A program made the position numbers and the translations under genes. Below, in pieces: positions 41,177 through 51,950 of a stretch of DNA of 64,000 nt. The notes under the pieces were generated by a model. The model worked only from the letters and a program-made list of their open reading frames with translations. It was not told the origin of the DNA and searched no databases. This stretch comes from Saccharum officinarum (lineage: Eukaryota > Streptophyta > Magnoliopsida > Poales > Poaceae). The stretch lies in NCBI GenBank assembly GCA_020631735.1, contig CM036162.1, forward strand, positions 91,436,401-91,500,400. The letters are read 5' to 3'. The stretch's first letter is position 1; each line of letters starts with the position of its first letter.

Positions 41177-42330
41177 GGTAATTGGTGACAACCCTTTCAC
41201 AAAGATGTTATGATAAAATTTTGATTGAACCCATGTCACATTGTCCAAGTATATTACCATGTGTAAGAATTATGGACACGTGATCATGAATTCAAATTGA
41301 TAGCAATGGCTCCCCCTACATGTATGCTATATGTTTGGATTTTGGAAGCATACATGTTAGAAAGAAAAAAATAGGAGCATTTACTATCAATAGGTGCTAA
41401 GTGTTTTAGATTATAGACCTTTGAAGCGTGATACCATCGGAGTAGCGATAAACACCATCTTAGCACCTTGTGTAGTTAGATTCCACTTGGAAAAACACAA
41501 TCATAACTAGAAACCTCGTGAGATCAACATTATAAGCAAGGCTCTAGTACCACTATGAAAAACATGAAGCAAGAAAAATCTAACTACTTCCTATTCATGC
41601 TAGTACTTCGATTCATCATTCAAATTATACTAGCAAGTCATCACACAAGCAATGTATCAGAGAAAAAGAAATGCATAACTATGCATCATATATATGAAGT
41701 GCACATGGAAATGCAACATTCATGTTTAAGAGCTTGCTCCCCCTACTTGTGTGCTCAAGATTTTTTAGTTGATCCCCTTCTTTTATCAAAATTTCCCCTT
41801 TTAGGATTTATCTTTGTGAACAACATTTTTCTCCCCACAACATTTTCTTCCCCTTTGAGTTCTATCTTTGTGAACAACATTTTCTCCCCCTTTGGCACCA
41901 ATGACCACAAGGGACCAATTTTAGATAGATTATCATATTAAATTATGGGGTGAGGATCAAGTTTATGATTCAACCTAGATTGCTTGCATAAATAAAATGC
42001 TTCGGTTTGATCCAAGGGCAAGCTTCTTCACACCTCACTAGAAGGGTTATCATGCACCATGTTGAAGCAAATATTTAGACAAGTTTTCTAGATTAAATAC
42101 TTAGGATCACAAGCTATTTAAACAAGTTATATACAACCACTAGATCATACAAGTCATAGAAACAATAGTGGCACCATATAAACTTCAAGTTCATTTGATT
42201 TTCATGAATGAGCCTAGAACATGTAAAATATGACTAGATGCACTAAACAAGTCCTTAGCATAGAATGTATGACATGTCAACCAATTGTACCTAGAGGCTC
42301 GAAGGAGAGGCATGTCATATATGGGGTGCA
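41163..42330 (-). other. 3' untranslated region of Copia B with repeated purine tracts
   Basis: Between the pol stop and the 3' LTR there is no long open frame on the minus strand. Several G5-6 purine tracts occur besides the true polypurine tract: about 41309-41321, 41736-41748 and 41881-41895 (AAAGGGGGAGAAA), plus others near 41845. Env-like coding is absent. Confidence 0.75.
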
Positions 42331-45300
42331 TCAACTCATGTTGGAGAAGTCAAGTATGTTCAACTCATTCTTTAGCTTGTGAAATCTTTTTTCATCAAGT
42401 GGCTTGGTGAATAGATCGGCTAGTTGATCTTCGGTGCCCACACTCTCAATAGTAATATCACCCTTTTGTTGATGATCTCTAATAAAGTGATGGCGAACAT
42501 CAATATGCTTTGTTCTTTGATGTTGAACCGGATTGTTGGTGAGCTTCACGTCACTTTCATTGTCACATAGCAATGGCACATTCTTGAAGTTGATTCCAAA
42601 ATCTTTCAATGTTGCCTTCATCCATAATATTTGTGCACAACAACTACCCGCGGCGATGTATTCGGCCTCGGCGGTAGATAGTGCAATACTATTTTGCTTC
42701 TTGGATGACCATGAGACAAGTGATCTTCCCAACAATTGACAAGTCCCGGAAGTGCTCTTTCTCTCCACTTTGTCACCGGCATAGTCGGAATCCGAATATC
42801 CAACTAGCTCAAAGCTTGCACCCTTGGGATACCACAATCCAACATCTTGTGTATGCTTTAAGTACCTCAATATTCTTTTTGTTGCCTTCAAATGACTTTC
42901 TCTTGGTGAGGCTTGAAATCTTGCACACATGCATACACTAAACATCACATCGGGCCTTGATGCCGTCACATAGAGTAGGCTACCAATCATTGATCTATAT
43001 AGCTTTTGATCCACCATGTTGCCACTCTTGTCACTATCCAAGCTTCCACTCGTGCTCATTGGGGTTGTAATGCCCTTTGCATCTTCCATGCCAAACTTCT
43101 TAAGCATATCTTTGATATACTTGGTTTGGCTCACAAATGTTCCTTCCTTCATTTGTTTGATTTGAAGTCCAAGAAAGAAACTAAGTTCACCAATCATTGA
43201 CATTTCAAATTCCTTTGCCATCATTTTCCCAAACTCATCACAATAGTCTTGATTGGTTGAACCGAATATGATATCATCAACATATATTTGCAACACAAAC
43301 AAGTCTTTCTCAATCTTCTTGGTGAATAGAGTAGTATCCACTTTGCCCATGACAAATCCTTTGGATAGCAAGAAGTCCCTCAATCTTTCATACCATGCTC
43401 TAGGTGCTTGCTTTAATCCATATAAAGCTTTTCTCAATTTGTAGACATGATTGGGTTTCTTGTCATCTTCAAAACCGGGAGGTTGTTCCACATACACCTC
43501 TTCTTGGATGTACCCATTAAGAAATGCACTCTTCACATCCATTTGATATAGCTTGATATTGTGAGCACAAGCATAGGCAAGTAAGATCCTAATTGCTTCC
43601 AATCTTGCAACCGGGGCATATGTTTTACCAAAGTCAAGACCCTCTATTTGTGTGTAACCTTGAGCCACTAGTCTTGCTTTGTTCCTTACTACTATCCCAT
43701 CTTGATCTTGCTTGTTGCGAAAGACCCATCTTGTTCCAATGACATTGTGATCCTTAGGCCTTTCAACTAGTTCCCATACTTCATTTCTCTTGAAGTTGTT
43801 GAGCTCTTCATGCATTGCATTTACCCAATCCGGATCTCTCAATGCTTTGTCAATGTCCTTGGGTTCTTCCATTGACACAAAAGAAGAGTGAGCACAAAAT
43901 GATGCCAATCTTGATCTAGTTTGAACTCCTCTTTGTATGTCACCAATGATGGAATCCAATGGATGATCTCTTGCAATGTTAGTTGGTTGAAGTACTTGGA
44001 CTTGATTGCTTGGATGTTGATGTTGATAATGAGTTGGAGATGATGAACTAGCCACTTGTTGATCTTGTTGCACTTGAGATGATGTACTAGCTTGATTTTG
44101 CATTAGAGAACCGCTAGCTTGTGTAATTGGACTTTGGAGCACTTGATCTTTGTTGTCATCCACATCAATCACTTGCTTTGGCCTAATATCACCAATATCC
44201 ATTTCTTTCATAGCATTGGTCAATTGAGTTCCTCTCACATCATCCAAGTTATTTTCCTCATCTTGAGAGCCATTTGTTTCATCAAACTCAACATCATGAA
44301 CTTCCTCAAGTAAACCACTAGCCAAATTCCAAACTCTATAAGCTTTGCTAGTAGTGGAGTATCCAAGTAAGAATCCTTCATCACATTTCTTTTCAAACTT
44401 GCTCAATCTAGTACCTTTCTTCAAGATATAGCATTTGCAACCAAATACCCGAAAGTATGCAATGTTGGGCTTTCTTCCATTTAAGATCTCATATGGTGTC
44501 TTCTCTAGAAACTTGTGGCAATAGAGGCGGTTGCTATAGAAGCAAGCCGTGTTGATTGCTTCGGCCCAAAATGAATGACTCACATTATACTCATTCAACA
44601 TTGATCTTGCCATATCAATTAAGGTTCTATTCTTCCTCTCAACTAAGCCATTTGATTGAGGTGTATACTTGGCCGAGAATTGATGTTTGATTCCAAGCTC
44701 ATCACATAGCTCATCAACTCTTGTGTTTCTAAACTCACTTCCATTGTCACTTCTTACTTTCTTGATTGTGGTCTCAAACTTATTTTGCACTCTCTTGATG
44801 AACTTCTTGAATATGTCAAATACATCACTCTTGTCCACAAGAAAGAATACCCATGTGTATCTAGTGAAATCATCCACAATCACAAAGCCATACTTGTTGC
44901 CACCAATGCTTGTGTATGTAGTTGGCCCAAATAGATCTATGTGCAACAACTCAAATGCCTTGGAAGTACTCATAATGCTTTTCAATGGATGAGTGTTGCC
45001 TACTTGCTTTCCGGCTTGACATGCACTACATAGCTTATCTTTCTCAAATGTGACATCCTTCAAGCCTCTAACTAAGTCATGCTTCACTAATTTGTTCAAT
45101 TGCTTCATGCCAACATGACCAAGTCTTCTATGCCATAACCAACTCATACTTGATTTGGTGAGCAAGCATGTTGAAAGTTGAGTGTCACTAGCATTGAAAT
45201 CAACCAAGTATAGATTCTCAAATCTAAAGCCTTTGAAGATCAAGTTAGAGCCATCAACACTAACTATCTCCACATCATCAACACCAAATATGCACTTAAA

Positions 45301-45531
45301 GCCTAGATCACACAATTGAGCAACCGACAACAAGTTGAAATTGAGCTTTTCAACTAGTAGCACATTGGAGATGCTATGATCATTTGAGATTGCAATCCTT
45401 CCAAGAGCCTTTACATTACCCTTGCTATTGTCACCAAATGTGATACTATCAATGCCACTATCATTTGATTTGAGAGAGTTGAACATTCTTGAATCCCCGG
45501 TCATATATTGAGAGCACCCACTATCAAGCAC
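42331..45531 (-). CDS. Copia pol polyprotein (PR-INT-RT-RNase H)
   Basis: 1066 codons from 45531 without interruption; the open frame really begins at 45561 after a TAG. The start is in the protease, with the active site [11 protein letters not shown]. The integrase zinc finger has H134, H139, C168 and C171. The catalytic triad is D199, D262 and E298 (DD35E spacing, in [15 protein letters not shown] and NGLVERKNR). RT contains the catalytic YVDDIIFGS. RNase H begins near SDSDYAGD and contains [11 protein letters not shown]. It ends LDFSNMS. The codon at 45531 is GTG, not ATG, so this protein is expected to be made from a gag-pol readthrough or a spliced transcript. All catalytic residues I checked are present. 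Confidence 0.93.
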   Translation of the reverse strand: MLDSGCSQYMTGDSRMFNSLKSNDSGIDSITFGDNSKGNVKALGRIAISNDHSISNVLLVEKLNFNLLSVAQLCDLGFKCIFGVDDVEIVSVDGSNLIFKGFRFENLYLVDFNASDTQLSTCLLTKSSMSWLWHRRLGHVGMKQLNKLVKHDLVRGLKDVTFEKDKLCSACQAGKQVGNTHPLKSIMSTSKAFELLHIDLFGPTTYTSIGGNKYGFVIVDDFTRYTWVFFLVDKSDVFDIFKKFIKRVQNKFETTIKKVRSDNGSEFRNTRVDELCDELGIKHQFSAKYTPQSNGLVERKNRTLIDMARSMLNEYNVSHSFWAEAINTACFYSNRLYCHKFLEKTPYEILNGRKPNIAYFRVFGCKCYILKKGTRLSKFEKKCDEGFLLGYSTTSKAYRVWNLASGLLEEVHDVEFDETNGSQDEENNLDDVRGTQLTNAMKEMDIGDIRPKQVIDVDDNKDQVLQSPITQASGSLMQNQASTSSQVQQDQQVASSSSPTHYQHQHPSNQVQVLQPTNIARDHPLDSIIGDIQRGVQTRSRLASFCAHSSFVSMEEPKDIDKALRDPDWVNAMHEELNNFKRNEVWELVERPKDHNVIGTRWVFRNKQDQDGIVVRNKARLVAQGYTQIEGLDFGKTYAPVARLEAIRILLAYACAHNIKLYQMDVKSAFLNGYIQEEVYVEQPPGFEDDKKPNHVYKLRKALYGLKQAPRAWYERLRDFLLSKGFVMGKVDTTLFTKKIEKDLFVLQIYVDDIIFGSTNQDYCDEFGKMMAKEFEMSMIGELSFFLGLQIKQMKEGTFVSQTKYIKDMLKKFGMEDAKGITTPMSTSGSLDSDKSGNMVDQKLYRSMIGSLLYVTASRPDVMFSVCMCARFQASPRESHLKATKRILRYLKHTQDVGLWYPKGASFELVGYSDSDYAGDKVERKSTSGTCQLLGRSLVSWSSKKQNSIALSTAEAEYIAAGSCCAQILWMKATLKDFGINFKNVPLLCDNESDVKLTNNPVQHQRTKHIDVRHHFIRDHQQKGDITIESVGTEDQLADLFTKPLDEKRFHKLKNELNILDFSNMS

Positions 45532-45561
45532 CCAATGCCTTCCTCCGGCCTTGTAATTTAC

Positions 45562-45576
45562 CTACAAAACAATTTA
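45562..45576 (-). other. Two in-frame stops between gag and pol
   Basis: TAA (45574-45576) ends gag; three codons later TAG (45562-45564) follows. Both are in the same frame as pol. The second stop lies in TTGTTTTGTAG/GTAAAT, which looks like a 3' splice site. Confidence 0.9.
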
Positions 45577-47757
45577 ATGTCTTTTAGGTACCCATACTTG
45601 CTTGGGTCCTTGGAGGTTAGTCACTAAGCTCTTTGGTACCCAAATGGCCTTCTTTTTTGGGCCCACAATTGGTGTACCAACAAACCTAGCATGCACACCT
45701 TTCTCACCCTTGGTAAGCACATAACAAGAATCAAAAGGAATGTAAGGTACATTAGCATTTTTCTTGTTCTTGTTCATTTTATTGCAATTAATCTCTAGAT
45801 GCCCAACTTGCTTGCATCTATTACAATAACGACCATTGCCCTTCACAAAGCGAGGCTTTGGAGTAGCAAAGGCCGCCTTGCCCTTCTTGGGAGTATAGCC
45901 CAATCCCTCTTTGTTAAGAGAGAACCTTTGGCTACCCAAGCATTTTAGCAAGCGGGCATCCCCACCATAGGCGTTGCCTAATGCGCGGGTGAGATCATCC
46001 ACCTCTCTCTTGAGAGTCTCAACCACAAGTGATGAATCACTAGTAGTAGAGGTAGAGTTGGTTGTGGTGGATGATGATGAGCTACATAAAGTATTAGTAG
46101 GACTAACAAATAAAAAATCATCAATAATATCACATGTTAGTCCAATATCACAAGTGACAATCACTTGCTCCTCCTTAGCTTCCTTCATGAGCTTCTCCAA
46201 CTTGAGGTCCTTTTCCTTGATGAGCTCAAGTAGAGTGGAGTGGGCTTCCTTAAGCCTAGTGTGAGCAACTTCAAGGTCCTCGTGGTCTTCCTTTAGACAC
46301 TCACGAGATGCCTCTAGCTCATCAAAGGATTTCCTAAGAGCTTTGAGCTCTTGTTCAATTCCTTTGCACTCCTTACTCTTTTTGAGAGCAACAAGCTCCT
46401 CCATCAAGGCATCATTTTCATTGCTCTTAGCAATGAACTCTTGCTTCAAGATTTTGTATTTCTTGGTTGTCCTCTTGTAGCCCTTGCTCATTTGATCTAT
46501 TATGCCCAATAGATCATCCTTGGAGTAGTCCTCATCATCACTCCTACAATCATCACTAGCACAAGAATCATCATCACTATCATCATATTTTACCTTTGTA
46601 GGCTTGGCCATAAGGCATGTTGATGTAGTGTCGAAGATGGATGGCTTGTTGGAGAGGGCGATGTTTGCAATGGCTCGCCGAGTGGTCCTCTCATCATCAC
46701 TAGAGCTTTCATCATCATCACTATCGGAGTTGTCACTATCCCAAGTGACCACATAGCCACCACCCTTCTTCTTCTTGTTGAATGTGAAGCTCTTCTTTGC
46801 TTTCTTCTCCTTCTCTTTCTTATCCTTCTTGTTCTTCTTGAGCTTCAAGTTCCCATTATGAAATCTCTTATCTTCATAGGGGCAATCTGCCACTATGTGA
46901 TCGGGGCTATTGCAATTGTAGCAAAGCACCTCCTTTGCCTTCATGAAGTCTCTTCTCTTTCTTGCACCATAGCCTCTCTTCTTCATGAACCGACCCATCT
47001 TTTGCACTAGAAGGGCCATGATCTCATCATCAAAAGAATCATCATCATCATTCTCCACCTTGCTCTTGCCCTTAGAGGATGAAGCCTTGAATGCAATGGG
47101 CTTCTCTTGCTTGACCTTGGTTTCCTTCTTCTCTTCTACCTCATCTTCATCATCATTGTATTGGGCATCGGTCATTATATCTCCAAGCACATCGGTTGGT
47201 TTGACCTTGTCCAATCCCTCTCTAAAGATCATTCTTCTCAAGGTAGCAAACTTCTTGGGTAAACATATCAAGAACTTATGTGAGAAGTCCTTGTCCTCAA
47301 CCTTCTCCCCAAGCCCCTTGAGATCATTGACAATGACTTGGAGCATATAGAACATCTCCAGGATGGATTCATCATCCTTCATCTTGAATATGGAGAACTT
47401 GTCCTTGAGCATATATAGTTTGGCACTTTTTACTGTTGAAGTGCCTTTATATGTTTCTTCAAGCCTTATCCAAAGCTCATTTGCCTTTTCAAGATCTTTG
47501 ATTTGCTCAAATACTTTGTCATCAATGGCACGATAGATTGTGTCAAGTGCCGCCGTATTGCATTGTTTGTTGATGCGGTCATTGGGAGTGAGGTTTTCCT
47601 CATCAAGAATGATGTATCCTTCTTTGGTCACATCCCAAACCTTCTCATGTATATTGCCTAGATATTGCTTCATCTTCCTTTTCCAATGATCAAAGGAAGA
47701 GACACCATCAAAGAATGGAGGCTTGCCATTTACATGATTGAACATAACTTGAGCCAT
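45574..47757 (-). CDS. Copia gag polyprotein, two zinc knuckles
   Basis: 727 aa from ATG 47757, 40 bp after the primer-binding site. The N-terminal UBN2-type gag domain (about 10-200) has KPPFFDGVSSFDHWKRKM. An acidic/basic linker follows. A first zinc knuckle CYNCNSPDHIVADC spans 279-292. Then come Lys-rich and Asp/Ser-rich stretches and a long charged coiled-coil-like region (about 430-540). A second knuckle CNRCKQVGHLEINC spans 645-658. It forms the particle shell and binds RNA. The long gag with two knuckles is typical of the SIRE/Maximus lineage. The frame is intact. Confidence 0.93.
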   Translation of the reverse strand: MAQVMFNHVNGKPPFFDGVSSFDHWKRKMKQYLGNIHEKVWDVTKEGYIILDEENLTPNDRINKQCNTAALDTIYRAIDDKVFEQIKDLEKANELWIRLEETYKGTSTVKSAKLYMLKDKFSIFKMKDDESILEMFYMLQVIVNDLKGLGEKVEDKDFSHKFLICLPKKFATLRRMIFREGLDKVKPTDVLGDIMTDAQYNDDEDEVEEKKETKVKQEKPIAFKASSSKGKSKVENDDDDSFDDEIMALLVQKMGRFMKKRGYGARKRRDFMKAKEVLCYNCNSPDHIVADCPYEDKRFHNGNLKLKKNKKDKKEKEKKAKKSFTFNKKKKGGGYVVTWDSDNSDSDDDESSSDDERTTRRAIANIALSNKPSIFDTTSTCLMAKPTKVKYDDSDDDSCASDDCRSDDEDYSKDDLLGIIDQMSKGYKRTTKKYKILKQEFIAKSNENDALMEELVALKKSKECKGIEQELKALRKSFDELEASRECLKEDHEDLEVAHTRLKEAHSTLLELIKEKDLKLEKLMKEAKEEQVIVTCDIGLTCDIIDDFLFVSPTNTLCSSSSSTTTNSTSTTSDSSLVVETLKREVDDLTRALGNAYGGDARLLKCLGSQRFSLNKEGLGYTPKKGKAAFATPKPRFVKGNGRYCNRCKQVGHLEINCNKMNKNKKNANVPYIPFDSCYVLTKGEKGVHARFVGTPIVGPKKKAIWVPKSLVTNLQGPKQVWVPKRH

Positions 47758-47797
47758 CTTACACCGAGGTTGTTAAGCCTTACAAACGGTGACCACG

Positions 47798-47809
47798 GCT
47801 CCGATACCA
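47798..47809 (-). promoter_or_regulatory. Primer-binding site, initiator Met tRNA type
   Basis: TGGTATCGGAGC two bases inside the 5' LTR, one mismatch from the usual plant tRNA-iMet complement TGGTATCAGAGC. Confidence 0.9.
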
Positions 47810-48714
47810 CTTGAAAGGTCTTGATGGCTAGAGGGGGGGTGAATAGCCTTTTAAAACTTTCTACAAAGACAAGCTAAACAAGTTTATTAATATAACAACT
47901 AGCGAGATGCGAGTTTTGCTTAGCCTACGGGGTGTTTGCAAGCCACCTATCCAATTCACAATTCTAGTATTTGCACTCAACCGCACAAGTCAAACCGAGA
48001 AGGTAACTACAACTACAACTAGCAAGCTACACAAGGGAGCTACTAAAGCAAAGCTAACTAGCTAGCAAAGATAACTAAGAAAGTAATGCGGAGTTGAGTT
48101 AGGAGGGTATCACCGGGGGGCGAAGTATTGAGCCAACCAATTAATATGATCAAGAGATGAATACCAAGATAATCGAACACCGGGATCAATCAATCACAAT
48201 ATGAAAGTGATGACACAAAGATTTATCCCGAGGTTCACGTGCTTGCCGGCACGCTAGTCCCCGTTGTGTCCCTCTTCACCACGTGGTTCGGTGGCTAATC
48301 GGTCACACACCGAGCCTCTCAAAAGGCGCCATAAGAACCTACCAAATGGCAAAAGGTTGCAATGACACGAGCAATATACTAATGTTGCCTTTGGCGCTTC
48401 GCCGAGGTAGGCACAAACCCCTCACAATCACCGGAGGTGGCCAAGATACAATCACCAACTCTTGCCAACGCCTCCAAGCTGCTCCAAGCCGTCTAGGTGG
48501 CGGCAACCACCAAGAGAAACAAGAATCCCACAGTAAATCAACCACCAAGTGCCAACTAGATGCTATCTCACAATGCAAATGCACTTGGATCACTCAATCT
48601 CACTTTGAATATGCAAAGAAGCAAGAGAGATGAGTGGGAGGGGAGTTGCTTAGCTCAAAGTGCTCACAAGTATGTCAAATGTTCGAGAGAGAGAGGCTTG
48701 AGCCGGCCAACGAG

Positions 48715-48722
48715 TATATATA
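48715..48722 (-). promoter_or_regulatory. TATA box of Copia B 5' LTR
   Basis: TATATATA about 50 bp downstream of the array edge. The equivalent box in the 3' LTR is at 40009-40016. Confidence 0.65.
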
Positions 48723-48774
48723 GACGTACCCCTTCGAATATAGCCGTTAGAAACTTAAACAGCCGAAATCGCGC

Positions 48775-49290
48775 TGACCGGACGCGCTGGTCCAACTGAC
48801 CGGATGCGCCGGTCGCCCAACGGCTAACTCGTGAAGTACTGACCGGACGCGCTGGTCCAAACGACCGGACGCGCCGGTCGCGCAATGGCTAACTGCGAAG
48901 CAACGATCGGACGCGCTCATCGCGCAGACCGGACGCGCTGGAAACGACCGGACGCGCTGGTCCCGCGAATGACCAGACGCGCTGGTCGCCTGAGCAGCGC
49001 TCAACAAAACAACGACCGGACGCGCTGAAGAAACATGACCGGACGTGACAGTGCCAGCGTCCGGTTAGAGTCCAGTAAGCTCCCTGAACGACCGGACGCA
49101 TCCGATCATGTGTGACCGGACGCGCCTCGCGTCCGATCGTACTCAGTTTCCTCTGGACACCTGACCGGACGCGCCGGTCCCGCGAGTGACCGGACGCGCC
49201 GGTTGCAAACCCTAGCACCCGCGCGCCTGACAACTGACCGGACGTGTCTGGTCATTCCATGACCGTGTCCGGTGCAGCGTCCGGTCACCT
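48775..49290. repeat. GACCGGACGCG array, 5' LTR
   Basis: The counterpart of 40070-40590. About 18 of the roughly 31 LTR-LTR differences fall here, almost all transitions at CpG-type positions. Confidence 0.9.
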
Positions 49291-49868
49291 CTGTGACCTC
49301 CGTTCGCCTCCGTTTCTTTTCCGACTTACGGCGTAGTGGAAAAATAGGCATTTCATTTCCCTGAAATCGCCTGAATCCCGCGCTCGCACGCTCGGCGGGA
49401 GGGAGAAAGGAACCCAAACCCTTCTCTACCGCTCAAACTCCACTGCCTTCGCAAACGTGCTAACACCACCAAGTGATCTCGTCATGTGTGAGTGTGTTAG
49501 CATTTTCACAATCATTTTTCGAGGCGATATTAGTTCTATCCAAATGCATATGATCATGAAATGCACACCTAGAGGCACTTAGGAGTTCAATAGCCGTGTC
49601 ATTCCCCTCTTTATAGTACGGCTATCTATCCTATAATGTAACCACACCCACTAGGTGTCTTGGTTACTAAAACACAACCCTTAAGCATATACCTTTGCCT
49701 TGATCACATAGGGTTGCGCCCAAATCTAAGTGTGGCCATCATGATCACCATGTCCATCTTGCCACCAACCTTGGAATGTACTAATCCTCATATGCTACAT
49801 ACAACTTAGGCATAGGATTAGTACTTAGGCATTGTCACTAATTACCAACACCAAACATAGGACTTTCA

Positions 49869-49873
49869 TCTCT
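49869..49873. repeat. Target duplication TCTCT, right
   Basis: Matches 39101-39105 exactly. Confidence 0.95.
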
Positions 49874-50382
49874 GCAGCTGCAGCAAGCCGAGTGGGAGCG
49901 CTCACCGCCGCACGCCGTCGCCCCACCCGTCGGCGTCCAGCTCCGCCACCGCACCACCATTCATCGATTTCTTCTACCTCTAGCTCCGCCTGGACCTCCG
50001 CCATTGTTTTCGCCGCGGTAAGGCCAGGGCTGGCATTTCCCCTTTCACGGTGGCGCCATGGCCGCCGAGCTCGGCCTCCATGGATATTGCTCCCTTCCCC
50101 TCCTTCCCTCTAATTTTCTTCGATTTCACGTCCGCCTTGACCTTGCAGACCTCGCGCGCGCCGCACCTCCCTTCGCCATGGCCGAGACCGGCGTACCACC
50201 GGTGAACCGCGCCACCTCCCCGCCATGCACGCCGTCGAGCTCACCCGGGAGCTCCTCCGGTGCCCTAGGCTAGCACGTTGAGTTCGCCTCTCCGCGGGGA
50301 AGGCGCTGCTGGTGACCTCACCGGCGGCGAGATCAGCGCGGTCAGCGCCTCTCCCGCCACTGTGGCTGACGGGTGGGGTCAG

Positions 50383-51045
50383 GTTCCCCCATGGGCCCGC
50401 CTGTCTGTCTCACCTCACGTGCGCGTGTGCACTATACCGGGTGCGCTCAGCGTTTTCAGCGGCTGAGGTTAAAAGAATTTTTGAAAATGATTTTTCAGAA
50501 AAGATGTAAATGCTTTGGAAATTTGTAACTTGCTCATTTTGGCTCCAAAAATTATGAAATAAATTTTGTTGTGATCCTCATGAGTAGATCTATGGTTAAA
50601 AATATTGCATGTTGAATTTGTGACACTTTTCTGTAGAGTTTTATTTAATCATTGAAATTGCTGTTTTATTGAGAAATGCATAATAAATCATAGAAAACTC
50701 AGAAAAATATGAGCAAGTTCCCCCATGGGCCCGCCTGTCTATCTCACCTCACGTGCGCGTGTGCACTGTACCGGGTGCGCTCAGCGTTTTCAGCGGCTGA
50801 GGTTAAAAGGATTTTTGAAAATGATTTTTCAGAAAAGATGTAAATGCTTTAGAAATTTGTAACTTGCTCATTTTGGCTCCAAAAATTATGAAATAAATTT
50901 TGTTGTGATCCTCATGAGTAGATCTATGGTTGAAAATATTGCATGTTGAATTTGTGACACTTTTCTGTAGAGTTTTTTTTAATCATTGAAATTGTTGTTT
51001 TATTGAGAAATGCATAATAAATCATAGAAAACTCAGAAAAATATG
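50383..51045. repeat. 334-bp tandem duplication within the Gypsy LTR
   Basis: 50383-50716 and 50717-51045 are nearly identical, each starting GTTCCCCCATGGGCCCGCC and running to CTCAGAAAAATATGA. Confidence 0.9.
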
Positions 51046-51749
51046 ATTCAAAGTTTGTTACTCTTCTTGTGTACTATACTTTCTAAGAAAAATATATGCC
51101 ATGCATGTTCTGTAAAAAAATTTGATGTGTAGTTCAAGTGCCTTTAATGGCTGATTTTTGTTATTTTTTCTAGAGGGCGAAATTTGTATAAAACATGCAT
51201 GTGATAATTTTTGTACACTGATTACTTACTATGTAGAACCTAGGAAAAATACTAAATTAGTTGTTTGATACTTTTCATAATACAAAGTATTTTTATGCTC
51301 ATATTTAGGCCCTAGCTTGTCATTTTTGTGTAGGCTATTTCACTTATCCAAATGCCATAAAAAATTGATGGTAGTCTACTTAGCATAGTACTGTGCTATG
51401 ATAATTTTCTAAGATTTTTCTATGCTGCAAAAATAGATGTTGCTATTGAAACCTAGTGTTAATTAGGGTTTAATCAAATATTGCTTTTATGCATGATTAA
51501 AGAATTAATGAAACTTTGGTGTATCTTTGAAGCACTCAATGAGATGTGTTGAATTAGCATGTTAGTAGAAGAGAATGCAGTCGATAATATGCACTTGTAG
51601 TATATGTTCTTAGATGATGTTGACTACCTTGTATGAGATTTGTATTATACTCTAACCATTAAAGCAAATCATGCGCATCTACCTTGCATACAAGCATATT
51701 CATTGTGCCCATTTCATCCGATGCACCATTTGCATAAGCACTTACGCAC

Positions 51750-51950
51750 ATGTGTCATACAGGATCGCAAACCGAGAGCCCGGTCATCGTACCCGAGGAG
51801 CCTGAGGAGCAGCTCGAGGTGCAGCCTCAAGAGGTGACCGAAGCAGACGAGGAGGACGTTGAGGAACTTCTGGAGTGCCCCGATCACCGACCAAGCTCCT
51901 TCGAGATAGGCAAGCCCCGGAGCATTTTTCTCCCCCGGTTTGTAATTTAA
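51750..51950 (+). other. Short acidic open frame inside the Gypsy LTR
   Basis: 66 codons, Glu-rich, ending IGKPRSIFLPRFVI, preceded by an acceptor-like GTCATACAG. It may be an exon-like LTR ORF or chance; no domain is recognised. Confidence 0.35.

Larger units (their letters stand above)
39106..49868 (-). mobile_element. Complete Copia (Maximus/SIRE-type) retrotransposon, 10,763 bp
   Basis: Two LTRs of identical length (2057 bp), a perfect TCTCT target duplication, a primer-binding site, gag, pol and a polypurine tract are all present in the right order on the minus strand. LTR comparison by eye gives about 31 substitutions and no indels (about 1.5%), so the insertion is recent on a genomic time scale. 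The Copia order protease-integrase-RT-RNase H and the long gag with two zinc knuckles point to SIRE/Maximus. It sits inside a Gypsy LTR. Confidence 0.95.
47812..49868 (-). repeat. 5' LTR of Copia B
   Basis: 2057 bp, TGAAAG...CTTTCA. Transcription should start downstream of the TATATATA at 48715-48722 on the minus strand. The GC-rich array lies just upstream in U3. Confidence 0.95.
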
